This document shows positions 1 through 5,983 of a stretch of 16,859 bases of DNA, in pieces. Below the pieces are notes generated by a model. It was not told the DNA's origin. It did not search any database and worked only from the letters and a program-made list of their open reading frames with translations. Both the position numbers and the translations under genes were made by a program. Source of the DNA: an uncultured Clostridium sp. (GTDB lineage: Bacteria > Bacillota > Clostridia > TANB77 > CAG-508); NCBI GenBank assembly GCA_900553405.1, contig USDF01000035.1:1-16859 (forward strand), written 5' to 3'. How positions within the stretch are numbered: the stretch's first letter is position 1; each line of letters opens with the position of its first letter.

Positions 1-80
1 TACAAAATTATTTTAACAATACTTTACTTGTTAGTCAATACTTTTTTCTATTTTTTGTTTTTCATTTGTATCGTAAATAG

Positions 81-112
81 ATTTTAGTTTTTTAAACTAG
101 AATTTACTTTTT
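81..112 (+). terminator. Possible rho-independent terminator for a plus-strand gene left of the window
   Basis: Bases 81-90 and 94-103 form a 10-bp AU-rich stem with a 3-nt loop, followed by a T-rich stretch on the plus strand. One pair is a U-G wobble on the plus strand but an A-C mismatch on the minus strand, so plus-strand RNA fits better. It would end a convergent gene outside the window. The stem lacks GC pairs, so the call is weak. The rest of bases 1-143 shows nothing else. Confidence 0.3.
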
Positions 113-143
113 CAATTGAACTACATTTTAAAAGGCATTTTTG

Positions 144-211
144 AAAAAAAAGTGTATATATATTGCTTTTATCGCTTAATACCTCGATATTGCAAATATT
201 ATATACACTTT
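144..211 (-). terminator. Rho-independent terminator of the heat-shock operon
   Basis: On the minus strand, directly after the dnaJ stop codon, the arm at 192-211 pairs with the arm at 149-166. The stem is about 18 bp with small bulges (AAAGTGTATATA against TATATACACTTT, then a GC-containing inner part), and a run of eight T follows. The position a few bases after the last gene of the operon and the U-tract make this a convincing operon terminator, although the stem is AU-rich. Confidence 0.75.
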
Positions 212-214
212 ATA

Positions 215-1378
215 TTATCCAAATATGCCTCTTTTCTTTATTGGTGGCTGTTCATTCATTGTTTTTGCAAGTTCCATCAATATATCTCTTTGTTCTTTGC
301 TTAAACGTTTTGGAACTTGTACTTGTACAGTAAATACAAAATCTCCTTGATAATTTCCATTTACTGATTTAAATCCTTTATTTCTTATTACAAATTTTGT
401 TCCTGTTTGTGTTCCTTCTGGTATTCTATAGGTTTCTTTGGTTCCATCTACCATAGGAATTTGAAGATCTGCACCTAGTGTAGCCTGTGTGAAAGTAATT
501 GGTACATCACATAGTACTTTGTCTCCTTGTCTTGTGAAGATACTATGTTTTTTCAAACGTACTACTATGTATAAATCTCCTTTTGCTCCACCTTTTTCTC
601 CAGGTTCTCCTTCATTTCTTAATACTATTGTTTGATTGTCATCTATTCCTGCTGGAATTTTTATTTTTATTCTAGCCTGTTTTCTTACTGTTCCTTTACC
701 TTTACAATTTTCACATGGTTCTTTTATTACAGTACCAGTTCCATGACAATTTGTACATGGTCTTTGTGTTTGCATTTGACCTAAAATTGTATTTTGTACT
801 TGTGTTATTGTACCTGTTCCATGACACATACTACAAGTTTCTGCATGAGTTCCAGGTTTTGCACCACTTCCATGACATGTAGAACATGTTTCGTTTCTAT
901 TTAATAGTATTTCTTTTTCTACTCCTGAAAAAGCTTCTTCAAAAGTAATATCTATACTTGCTTTTAGGTCTGCACCTTTAGTTGGTCCTCTGTTTGCTCT
1001 AGAACTTCTTCCTCCAAATCCTCCTCCGAAGAATGATGAGAATATATCACCTAAATCTCCAAAGTCATCAAATCCTGAAGAACTATATGAATAATATCCT
1101 CCACCGAAAGGACCTCCTGCTCCAGCTCCAGAGCCTCCACCAAATCCTTGTGGTCCATCAAAACCAAATTGATCATACATTCTTCTTTTTTGAGGATCTG
1201 ATAAGTTTTCATATGCTTCATTTACTTCTTTAAATTTTTCTTCGGCTTCTTTTTTATTGTCTGGATTGGCATCTGGATGATATTTTTTAGCAAGTTTTCT
1301 ATATGCTTTTTTTAATTCTTCATCTGTGGCATTTTTATTTACACCTAATACTTCATAGTAATCTCTTTTTGTTGCCAT
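215..1378 (-). CDS. dnaJ: Chaperone protein DnaJ (Hsp40)
   Basis: This is the co-chaperone that delivers unfolded proteins to DnaK and stimulates its ATPase in the cytoplasm. The 387 residues are a normal length for type I DnaJ. The J domain covers roughly residues 5-67, with the HPD motif at 34-36. A Gly/Phe-rich region follows to about residue 125. Four CxxCxGxG zinc motifs start at Cys165, Cys182, Cys208 and Cys222, and a C-terminal substrate-binding region follows. The ATG is preceded by TTAGGAGG five bases upstream, which fixes the start. It is the last gene of hrcA-grpE-dnaK-dnaJ, 106 bp after dnaK, and is followed by a terminator. The gap from dnaK holds a strong hairpin that may tune its expression. 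No key residue is missing. Confidence 0.98.
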   Translation of the reverse strand: MATKRDYYEVLGVNKNATDEELKKAYRKLAKKYHPDANPDNKKEAEEKFKEVNEAYENLSDPQKRRMYDQFGFDGPQGFGGGSGAGAGGPFGGGYYSYSSSGFDDFGDLGDIFSSFFGGGFGGRSSRANRGPTKGADLKASIDITFEEAFSGVEKEILLNRNETCSTCHGSGAKPGTHAETCSMCHGTGTITQVQNTILGQMQTQRPCTNCHGTGTVIKEPCENCKGKGTVRKQARIKIKIPAGIDDNQTIVLRNEGEPGEKGGAKGDLYIVVRLKKHSIFTRQGDKVLCDVPITFTQATLGADLQIPMVDGTKETYRIPEGTQTGTKFVIRNKGFKSVNGNYQGDFVFTVQVQVPKRLSKEQRDILMELAKTMNEQPPIKKRGIFG

Positions 1379-1390
1379 CTTTTCCTCCTA

Positions 1391-1475
1391 ACCCCAAAAA
1401 CACCAGGTTAATTTAGGGTAAAGTTTTTATTTATATTACAATTACCCCAAAAGTACCTGGCCCTTTTGGGGTAAT
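1391..1475 (-). promoter_or_regulatory. dnaK-dnaJ intergenic hairpin with a competing partner beside the dnaJ ribosome binding site
   Basis: Bases 1441-1453 and 1463-1475 form a perfect 13-bp stem (ATTACCCCAAAAG with CTTTTGGGGTAAT) around a 9-nt loop, just after the dnaK stop. No U-tract follows on the minus strand, so it is not a standard terminator. A second element at 1391-1408 lies next to the dnaJ Shine-Dalgarno sequence (1383-1388). On the minus strand this element is complementary at about 15 of 18 positions to the first arm plus loop of the hairpin. The RNA could therefore form either a local hairpin or a long-range helix ending beside the dnaJ ribosome binding site. The structures are visible in the sequence; a regulatory role is inference. 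Confidence 0.5.
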
Positions 1476-1484
1476 AATTAATTA

Positions 1485-3350
1485 TTATTTATTATCTCCG
1501 TTGTCTTCTACTTTGTAGTCTGCATCATATACATTTCCGTTTTCATCAACATTTGGTCCTGCTGCATTTGCATCTGCACCAGCATTTGCTCCATTTGCTG
1601 CGTTAGCTTGTGCTTGAGCTTGTGAATATAATTTCTCAGATATTGCATAAAATGCTGTTGTTAATTTTTCTGTTGCTTGTTTAATAGCTTCTACATCTGT
1701 TCCTTCTAATGCTTTTTTAACATTTGCTATTTCTTCTTCAACTTTAGCTTTTTCTTCTCCGCTTATCTTATCTCCTAATTCTCCTAATGTTTTTTCAGAG
1801 TTATATACTAAGCTTTCTGCATTATTTCTAGCTTCGATTTCATCTTTCTTCTTCTTGTCTTCTTCAGCATGTGCTTCTGCATCTTTAACAGCTTTATCTA
1901 TATCTTCATCTGTTAAGTTTGTAGATGCTGTAATAGAAACGTTTTGTTCATTTCCTGTTGCCATATCTTTTGCAGATACGTGAACTATACCATTTGCATC
2001 TATATCAAATGTTACTTCAATTTGTGGTACTCCACGTGGTGCTGCTGGAATTCCTGTTAATTGGAATCTTCCTAATGTTTTGTTATATGCAGCCATTTCA
2101 CGTTCACCTTGTAATACGTGTACTTCTACTGATGTTTGACCATCTGCTGCTGTTGAGAATATTTGTGATTTTTTAGTTGGTATTGTTGTATTTCTTTCAA
2201 TTAATTTTGTAAATACTCCACCATAAGTTTCAATACCTAATGATAATGGTGTTACATCTAATAATACTAAGTCTTTAACATCTCCTGATAATACACCACC
2301 TTGAATTGCTGCACCAATTGCAACACATTCATCTGGGTTTATTCCTTTATCTGGTTCTTTTCCTGTTATTTTCTTAACCATTTCTTGTACGCATGGTACA
2401 CGAGTTGAACCACCAACTAATAATACTTTGTGGATATCTGCTGAAGTTACTCCAGCATCTTTCATAGCTTGTTCTACTGGTATTCTTGTTGCATCTACTA
2501 AGTCTGAAATTAATTCTTCAAATTTAGCTCTAGATAATGTAATATCTAAGTGTTTTGGTCCTGTTGCGTCTGCTGTAATAAATGGTAAGTTAATTTGTGT
2601 TTGTTGCATTCCTGATAATTCTATTTTAGCTTTTTCTGCAGCTTCTTTTAGACGTTGCATTGCCATTTTATCTGATGCTAAATCTATTCCATTTGATTTT
2701 TTGAATTCTGAAATTAGGTAATCTATAATTCTTTGGTCGAAATCATCTCCTCCTAAATGAGTGTTACCATTTGTAGCTAAAACTTCAAATACACCATCAC
2801 CAATATCTAGAATAGAAACGTCGAATGTTCCTCCACCTAAGTCATAAATCATTATTTTTTGATCTTGGTCTTCTTTATCCATACCAAATGCTAAAGCTGC
2901 TGCTGTTGGTTCGTTTATAATTCTTAATACTTCAAGTCCTGCTATTTTACCTGCATCTTTAGTTGCTTGTCTTTGGCTATCACTAAAGTATGCTGGAACT
3001 GTGATAACAGCTTGTGTTACTTTTTGTCCTAAATAATTTTCTGCATCTGTTTTTAATTTTTGTAATATCATTGCAGATATTTCTTGTGGAGAAAAGCTAT
3101 CTCCGTCAATATTTACTTTTTCGTTTGTTCCCATTTTTCTTTTAATTGAAATGATTGTATGGTCTGGGTTTGTAACTGCTTGACGTTTTGCAATTTGACC
3201 TACTAATCTTTCTCCATTGTTTGAAAATGCTACTACAGATGGAGTTGTTCTGTTACCTTCTGCGTTTGGTATTACAACTGGTTCTCCACCTTCCATAACT
3301 GCTACACAACTATTTGTTGTTCCTAAATCGATTCCTATAATTTTTCCCAT
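1485..3350 (-). CDS. dnaK: Molecular chaperone DnaK (Hsp70)
   Basis: This is the ATP-driven cytoplasmic chaperone that binds exposed hydrophobic segments and works with DnaJ and GrpE. The N-terminal nucleotide-binding domain begins with the phosphate loop IGIDLGTTNS and contains YDLGGGTFDVS and LVGGSTRVP. The interdomain linker DLVLLDVTPLSLG follows near residue 380, then the substrate-binding domain, a helical lid, and an Ala/Asn-rich tail ending in acidic residues. The length of 621 is normal. The ATG is preceded by GAAAGGAAG about nine bases upstream. A long 239-bp gap separates it from grpE and contains a large inverted repeat. I saw no CIRCE operator and no clear promoter of its own there, so transcription probably comes from the hrcA promoter. 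Confidence 0.98.
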   Translation of the reverse strand: MGKIIGIDLGTTNSCVAVMEGGEPVVIPNAEGNRTTPSVVAFSNNGERLVGQIAKRQAVTNPDHTIISIKRKMGTNEKVNIDGDSFSPQEISAMILQKLKTDAENYLGQKVTQAVITVPAYFSDSQRQATKDAGKIAGLEVLRIINEPTAAALAFGMDKEDQDQKIMIYDLGGGTFDVSILDIGDGVFEVLATNGNTHLGGDDFDQRIIDYLISEFKKSNGIDLASDKMAMQRLKEAAEKAKIELSGMQQTQINLPFITADATGPKHLDITLSRAKFEELISDLVDATRIPVEQAMKDAGVTSADIHKVLLVGGSTRVPCVQEMVKKITGKEPDKGINPDECVAIGAAIQGGVLSGDVKDLVLLDVTPLSLGIETYGGVFTKLIERNTTIPTKKSQIFSTAADGQTSVEVHVLQGEREMAAYNKTLGRFQLTGIPAAPRGVPQIEVTFDIDANGIVHVSAKDMATGNEQNVSITASTNLTDEDIDKAVKDAEAHAEEDKKKKDEIEARNNAESLVYNSEKTLGELGDKISGEEKAKVEEEIANVKKALEGTDVEAIKQATEKLTTAFYAISEKLYSQAQAQANAANGANAGADANAAGPNVDENGNVYDADYKVEDNGDNK

Positions 3351-3371
3351 AATATTTAACTTCCTTTCTTT

Positions 3372-3386
3372 TGAGGTTTAACCTCA
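3372..3386 (-). repeat. Short palindrome in the dnaK leader
   Basis: TGAGGTT and AACCTCA form a 7-bp palindrome with a one-base centre, four bases upstream of the dnaK Shine-Dalgarno sequence. It could be a small mRNA hairpin or a protein-binding site. A one-base loop is too tight, so a real hairpin would open an inner pair or two. There is no further evidence of function. Confidence 0.3.
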
Positions 3387-3465
3387 GTTTTATTATTTTA
3401 TATAATTAAAATTAATAACTAATTATTGAATTTCTAAAAGTTACAAAGTGATTTTTATATTTCTT

Positions 3466-3588
3466 AAATTTATCAAAAGCAAGTATTGTTAGGCAAATCC
3501 ATACTTAATAACCGGAGGCGTACTTTTTGTACGTCGAGGATTATTAATGTTGGATTTAACGACACAAGACGAAGCTTTTCATAAATTT
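3466..3588. repeat. 123-nt imperfect inverted repeat between grpE and dnaK
   Basis: The outer arms 3466-3480 and 3574-3588 pair over 15 positions with one C-C mismatch. Middle arms around 3495-3512 and 3541-3557 pair with bulges (AAATCCA with TGGATTT, TTAATAA with TTATTAA). The centre is GGCGTAC, a TTTTT loop, and GTACGTC. The centre is fully paired on the plus strand if a G-U wobble is allowed, but has an A-C mismatch on the minus (mRNA) strand. It begins two bases past the grpE stop and encodes no ORF. It resembles a miniature inverted-repeat element or dispersed intergenic hairpin more than a terminator, because no U-tract follows. I could not find clear target-site duplications. Confidence 0.6.
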
Positions 3589-3589
3589 T

Positions 3590-4114
3590 TTAGTTTGCTA
3601 CTACAACCATAGAATGACGTATAACCTTAGATCCTATTTTGTATCCTTTTCTATATTCTTCTTTTATAACTTTTTCTCCAAGATTTTCATCTGTTACACT
3701 TGCTACTGCTTCGTGTAATTCTGGATCAAATACTTGACCTACCGCTTCTATTTCTTGTACTCCATTTGCTGATAAAACATCTTTAAATTGTTTAAGTACT
3801 AATTCTACTCCTTGTTTATATGCCTCATCTTCTGTTTTAGCTTCTACTGCTTTTTCTAGGTTATCTATAACTGGTAGTAAAGATGAGAATATATCAGATA
3901 CTAAAGAATTATATAATCCTTCTCTTTCCTTTGAACTTCTTTTTTTGAAATTATCAAATTCTGCCATTAATCTTTTTAGTCTATCTTCTTGTTCTTCTAG
4001 TTGTTCTTTTTGTAAAAGAATTGTATCTTTTAATTTTGTTTGTTCATCTTTTTCTTCAGCTACATTTTTTTCTTCTTTAATTTCTTCTACTTCTTCTTTT
4101 TTATTTTTTTCCAT
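3590..4114 (-). CDS. grpE: Nucleotide exchange factor GrpE
   Basis: GrpE releases ADP from DnaK and resets the chaperone cycle. The protein has a charged, Lys/Glu-rich N-terminus, then a long coiled coil (about residues 25-85) with the family segment RLMAEFDNFKKRSSKE. A C-terminal beta domain follows, including VFDPELHEAV and ending GYKIGSKVIRHSMVVV. I chose the ATG at 4114 (174 residues) because AAAGGAGA lies just upstream. An ATG five codons earlier, at 4129, has only a weak binding site. The gene starts 30 bp after hrcA, in the classical order. A large inverted repeat follows the stop codon and could lower readthrough into dnaK or protect the upstream message. Confidence 0.96.
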   Translation of the reverse strand: MEKNKKEEVEEIKEEKNVAEEKDEQTKLKDTILLQKEQLEEQEDRLKRLMAEFDNFKKRSSKEREGLYNSLVSDIFSSLLPVIDNLEKAVEAKTEDEAYKQGVELVLKQFKDVLSANGVQEIEAVGQVFDPELHEAVASVTDENLGEKVIKEEYRKGYKIGSKVIRHSMVVVAN

Positions 4115-4144
4115 TGTGTCTCCTTTCATTCTTCAGATGTCAGT

Positions 4145-5170
4145 TTATTTATTTTTTTCTTCATCTGACTTCTGTTCACTTATTTTTTTACTTATATATT
4201 TCATAACAGAAATTACTTTAGAATAATTCATTCTTTTAGGTCCTATAATTCCAATTGTTCCTAACTCTTTGTCTCCTATAGAATGTTTAAATGTAACAAC
4301 ACTAAAGTCCTTCAATTCTTCTTTGTCATTTTCATCTCCAATGTATACATTTATATCTTTTGCCATTCCTGAATCTAATATATCTAACATTACTTCTTTT
4401 TCGTCTAAAACATTTACAAAGTTTTTAGCAAGTTCTAGACTTTTGAACTCTGGTAAGTCAAAGGCTTTGTTAGCACCTTCTAAATATATTGTTTCCGCTT
4501 CGTCAACTATTTTATTAATTTGATCTATTATTGGTTTTATAACATCTATACTATAATTAATTTCAGATAGAATATACTCTTCCATAGGTTTATCTATTTT
4601 AGAAAGTGGTTTTCCTTTTAATTTAGAATTAAATAAATTGTTTAAGGTTTCAACTTGACTTTGTGTAATATCTTCATCATATTTAATAATTGTTTCTTTT
4701 ACTAAGCCACTATCTGTTACTATTACTACCATTAACATTCTAGTTCCAAGTAAAACAAATTTTATTTCTTCTATTAATTGTGTTTCTACTTTTGGTCCAA
4801 TTGCAACTGTTGTATAATGTGTTATTTCAGAAAGTGTTGATGTTGCTATTTTAGCCAAATCTTCAATTTCATTTACTTTTGTAGATAATTTGGATTGAAT
4901 ATATTTCATTTCTTCTAAAGAAATATCATCTTCTTTTATTAATTCATCTACATAGAATCGATAACCTTTTTCAGATGGTACACGACCTGATGATGTATGT
5001 GTTTTATCTAAATATCCACTTTTTTCTAGTTCTGCAAGTTCGTTTCTAACTGTTGCACTACTATAATTTAATCCATATTTTTCTACAAGTGCTGCTGAGC
5101 TTACTGGCTCTGCGGTATTAACATATTCATCTATTACTGCTTGTAATATTTTCTTCTTTCTTTCGTCCAA
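4145..5170 (-). CDS. hrcA: Heat-inducible transcription repressor HrcA
   Basis: HrcA binds CIRCE operators and represses class I heat-shock genes. In the known systems it needs GroEL to stay active. The 341 residues carry an N-terminal winged-helix domain (about 1-75) with NYSSATVRNELAELEKSGYL and the typical HTSSGRVPSEKGYRFYVD segment. A GAF-like domain and a C-terminal part with the signature GTIGIIGPKRMNYSKVI follow. The start is a TTG with AGGTGAT just upstream, and no better ATG lies nearby. It is the first gene of the heat-shock operon. Two CIRCE-type operators flank its promoter, so it is expected to repress itself and the following grpE, dnaK and dnaJ. Confidence 0.97.
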   Translation of the reverse strand: MDERKKKILQAVIDEYVNTAEPVSSAALVEKYGLNYSSATVRNELAELEKSGYLDKTHTSSGRVPSEKGYRFYVDELIKEDDISLEEMKYIQSKLSTKVNEIEDLAKIATSTLSEITHYTTVAIGPKVETQLIEEIKFVLLGTRMLMVVIVTDSGLVKETIIKYDEDITQSQVETLNNLFNSKLKGKPLSKIDKPMEEYILSEINYSIDVIKPIIDQINKIVDEAETIYLEGANKAFDLPEFKSLELAKNFVNVLDEKEVMLDILDSGMAKDINVYIGDENDKEELKDFSVVTFKHSIGDKELGTIGIIGPKRMNYSKVISVMKYISKKISEQKSDEEKNK

Positions 5171-5249
5171 GTTATCACCTACAATCTTGTGATTTTATTT
5201 TTTTACTTTTTGTATTAATTTTATACTAGCTAATCATATTTTTTACTTT

Positions 5250-5276
5250 TTAGCACTTTTACCTATTGACTGCTAA
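5250..5276 (-). promoter_or_regulatory. Second, degenerate CIRCE operator near the transcription start
   Basis: On the plus strand this reads TTAGCACTT-N9-GACTGCTAA. Compared with the family consensus TTAGCACTC-N9-GAGTGCTAA, each half differs at one base. The 9-nt spacing is exact. It sits just downstream of the hrcA -10 element, around the expected transcription start, where a bound repressor would block initiation or early elongation. Confidence 0.75.
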
Positions 5277-5284
5277 CAATACAT

Positions 5285-5313
5285 ATATTATACCCAAAAT
5301 TAGCACTTGTCAA
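5285..5313 (-). promoter_or_regulatory. Sigma-A promoter of the hrcA operon
   Basis: The -35 box is TTGACA at 5308-5313. The -10 is either TAATAT at 5285-5290 with a 17-bp spacer or TATAAT at 5287-5292 with a 15-bp spacer. Transcription would start near 5278, leaving a leader of about 108 nt before the TTG of hrcA. The -35 box lies inside one CIRCE and a second CIRCE begins at the start site. Confidence 0.85.
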
Positions 5314-5326
5314 TACTAAGTGCTAA
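5300..5326 (-). promoter_or_regulatory. CIRCE operator over the -35 box
   Basis: TTAGCACTT-N9-AAGTGCTAA is a perfect inverted repeat with the exact CIRCE spacing. It differs from the family consensus by one symmetric base change in each half (C to T and G to A), so dyad symmetry is kept. It overlaps the TTGACA of the hrcA promoter and is the expected HrcA binding site. Confidence 0.93.
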
Positions 5327-5354
5327 TTTTTTTGTAAATTTTTTGTGAACATAG

Positions 5355-5390
5355 AAAAAAGACACCTTTCAATTGAAAAATGTCTTTTCG
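5355..5390 (-). terminator. Rho-independent terminator of the 96-residue gene
   Basis: On the minus strand, bases 5388-5375 and 5370-5357 form a continuous 14-bp stem, including two U-G wobbles, around an AATT loop. A T-run follows. It lies 18 bases past the stop codon of the upstream gene and insulates the hrcA operon from it. The wobble pairs exist only on the minus strand, in agreement with the gene direction. Confidence 0.88.
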
Positions 5391-5406
5391 GGTACTTATT
5401 TAAGTG

Positions 5407-5697
5407 CTAATGATTTTCTATATATTCATTAACTCCTTCTTCGATGTAAACAACTCTTGTTTCTTTTGATACATGTCTTTTGACTTCGTTGTAAAAAGCT
5501 AATTTATACCTTGATTTGCTTTTCTTTTCGTTAACATTAAAATTGTCTACTGTCATTCTATAAATTTCACCAGTAATACTATTTTGTGTCCTAACCTCTA
5601 TGCCAAATTCTCTTTCAAAAAACACTATCACCTTTCCAACAACTTCATCATCTTTCCCGATTACCTTAAATTTAATTTTGTTGCCAAATAATCCCAT
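5407..5697 (-). CDS. Small hypothetical protein, 96 residues
   Basis: I do not recognise a family. The protein is mixed charged and basic (many Lys and Glu), starts MGLFGNKIKFKVIGKDDEVVG, and has no signal peptide, membrane segment or cysteine. Alternating hydrophobic residues, as in KVIVFFEREFGIEVRTQ and ETRVVYIEEGV, suggest a small beta-rich cytoplasmic domain. The ATG is preceded by GAAGGGAGA at good spacing. It is a single-gene unit: a consensus sigma-A promoter lies 54 bases upstream and a strong terminator 18 bases downstream. It sits directly before the CIRCE-controlled hrcA promoter but has only a lone CIRCE half-site at its 3' end, so heat-shock control of this gene is not indicated. 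Coding status is well supported; function is unknown. Confidence 0.85.
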   Translation of the reverse strand: MGLFGNKIKFKVIGKDDEVVGKVIVFFEREFGIEVRTQNSITGEIYRMTVDNFNVNEKKSKSRYKLAFYNEVKRHVSKETRVVYIEEGVNEYIENH

Positions 5698-5750
5698 AAT
5701 TGTCTCCCTTCACTATTTAATTTTAAGATAACTACAACATATATACTTAT

Positions 5751-5779
5751 ATTATACTCTTTTTATGTAAATTTGTCAA
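5751..5779 (-). promoter_or_regulatory. Consensus sigma-A promoter of the 96-residue gene
   Basis: TTGACA (5774-5779), a 17-bp spacer, and TATAAT (5751-5756) match the housekeeping consensus at all twelve bases. Transcription would start near 5744, giving a leader of about 47 nt. The rest of the 5698-5983 gap upstream holds only a possible tiny ORF, an isolated extended -10-like TGCTATAAT at 5879-5887, and AT-rich sequence. Confidence 0.92.
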
Positions 5780-5865
5780 AAAAATATATGAACTTTGTTT
5801 CTACTTTAGCCTTTTTTATATTTATATCAAATATCTACACAAATTCTTCTCACATTAAATATTAT

Positions 5866-5957
5866 TTAATCTTTCTCTATTATAGCACTCCACGGTTGTT
5901 CTTGTTTGTTAAGAACACTTTCTGTATCCTCTAATACTTTTTGTTTTTTATATACAT
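5866..5957 (-). pseudogene. Possible tiny ORF split by a -1 frameshift at a slippery A-run
   Basis: An ATG at 5957, with GAGGAAAAT in front, opens an 8-codon frame that stops at 5931. Within it, A-AAA-AAC (5949-5943) is a textbook slippery heptamer in the correct phase. After a -1 shift the frame continues as coding-like sequence (QKVLEDTESVLNKQEQPWSA and a few more residues) to a TAA at 5866, for about 30 residues in all. A 6-bp hairpin (GTTCTT/AAGAAC) lies about 25 nt downstream. It could be a remnant, a sequencing error, programmed frameshifting, or chance. It follows the protease stop by 26 bp. No family is recognised. Confidence 0.25.
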
Positions 5958-5983
5958 ATTTTCCTCTTTTTTATTATATAGTT

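Noticed and set aside
116..304. A 62-residue plus-strand frame at the left edge
   Set aside because: It overlaps the operon terminator and the dnaJ 3' end, and its Tyr/Phe/Ile-rich content is typical of noncoding AT-rich sequence.
1441..1475. The dnaK-dnaJ hairpin as a simple terminator
   Set aside because: No U-tract follows on the minus strand, and dnaJ directly downstream has no promoter that I can find.
1954..2721. Plus-strand open frames opposite dnaK (and similar ones opposite infB, the protease, prmC and truB)
   Set aside because: They are antisense to well-identified genes, have no ribosome binding sites or family resemblance, and are explained by the AT-rich codon pattern of the minus-strand genes.
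3351..3589. A separate dnaK promoter
   Set aside because: Several A/T-rich hexamers exist, but none forms a credible -35/-10 pair with 16-18 bp spacing.
4115..4129. ATG at 4129 as the grpE start
   Set aside because: It has a weak ribosome binding site. AAAGGAGA is placed correctly for the ATG at 4114, and the extra residues would be encoded by that binding site.
5402..5410. AAGTGCTAA as a third CIRCE operator
   Set aside because: Only one half-site is present; no partner lies nine bases away. It overlaps the 3' end of the 96-residue gene.
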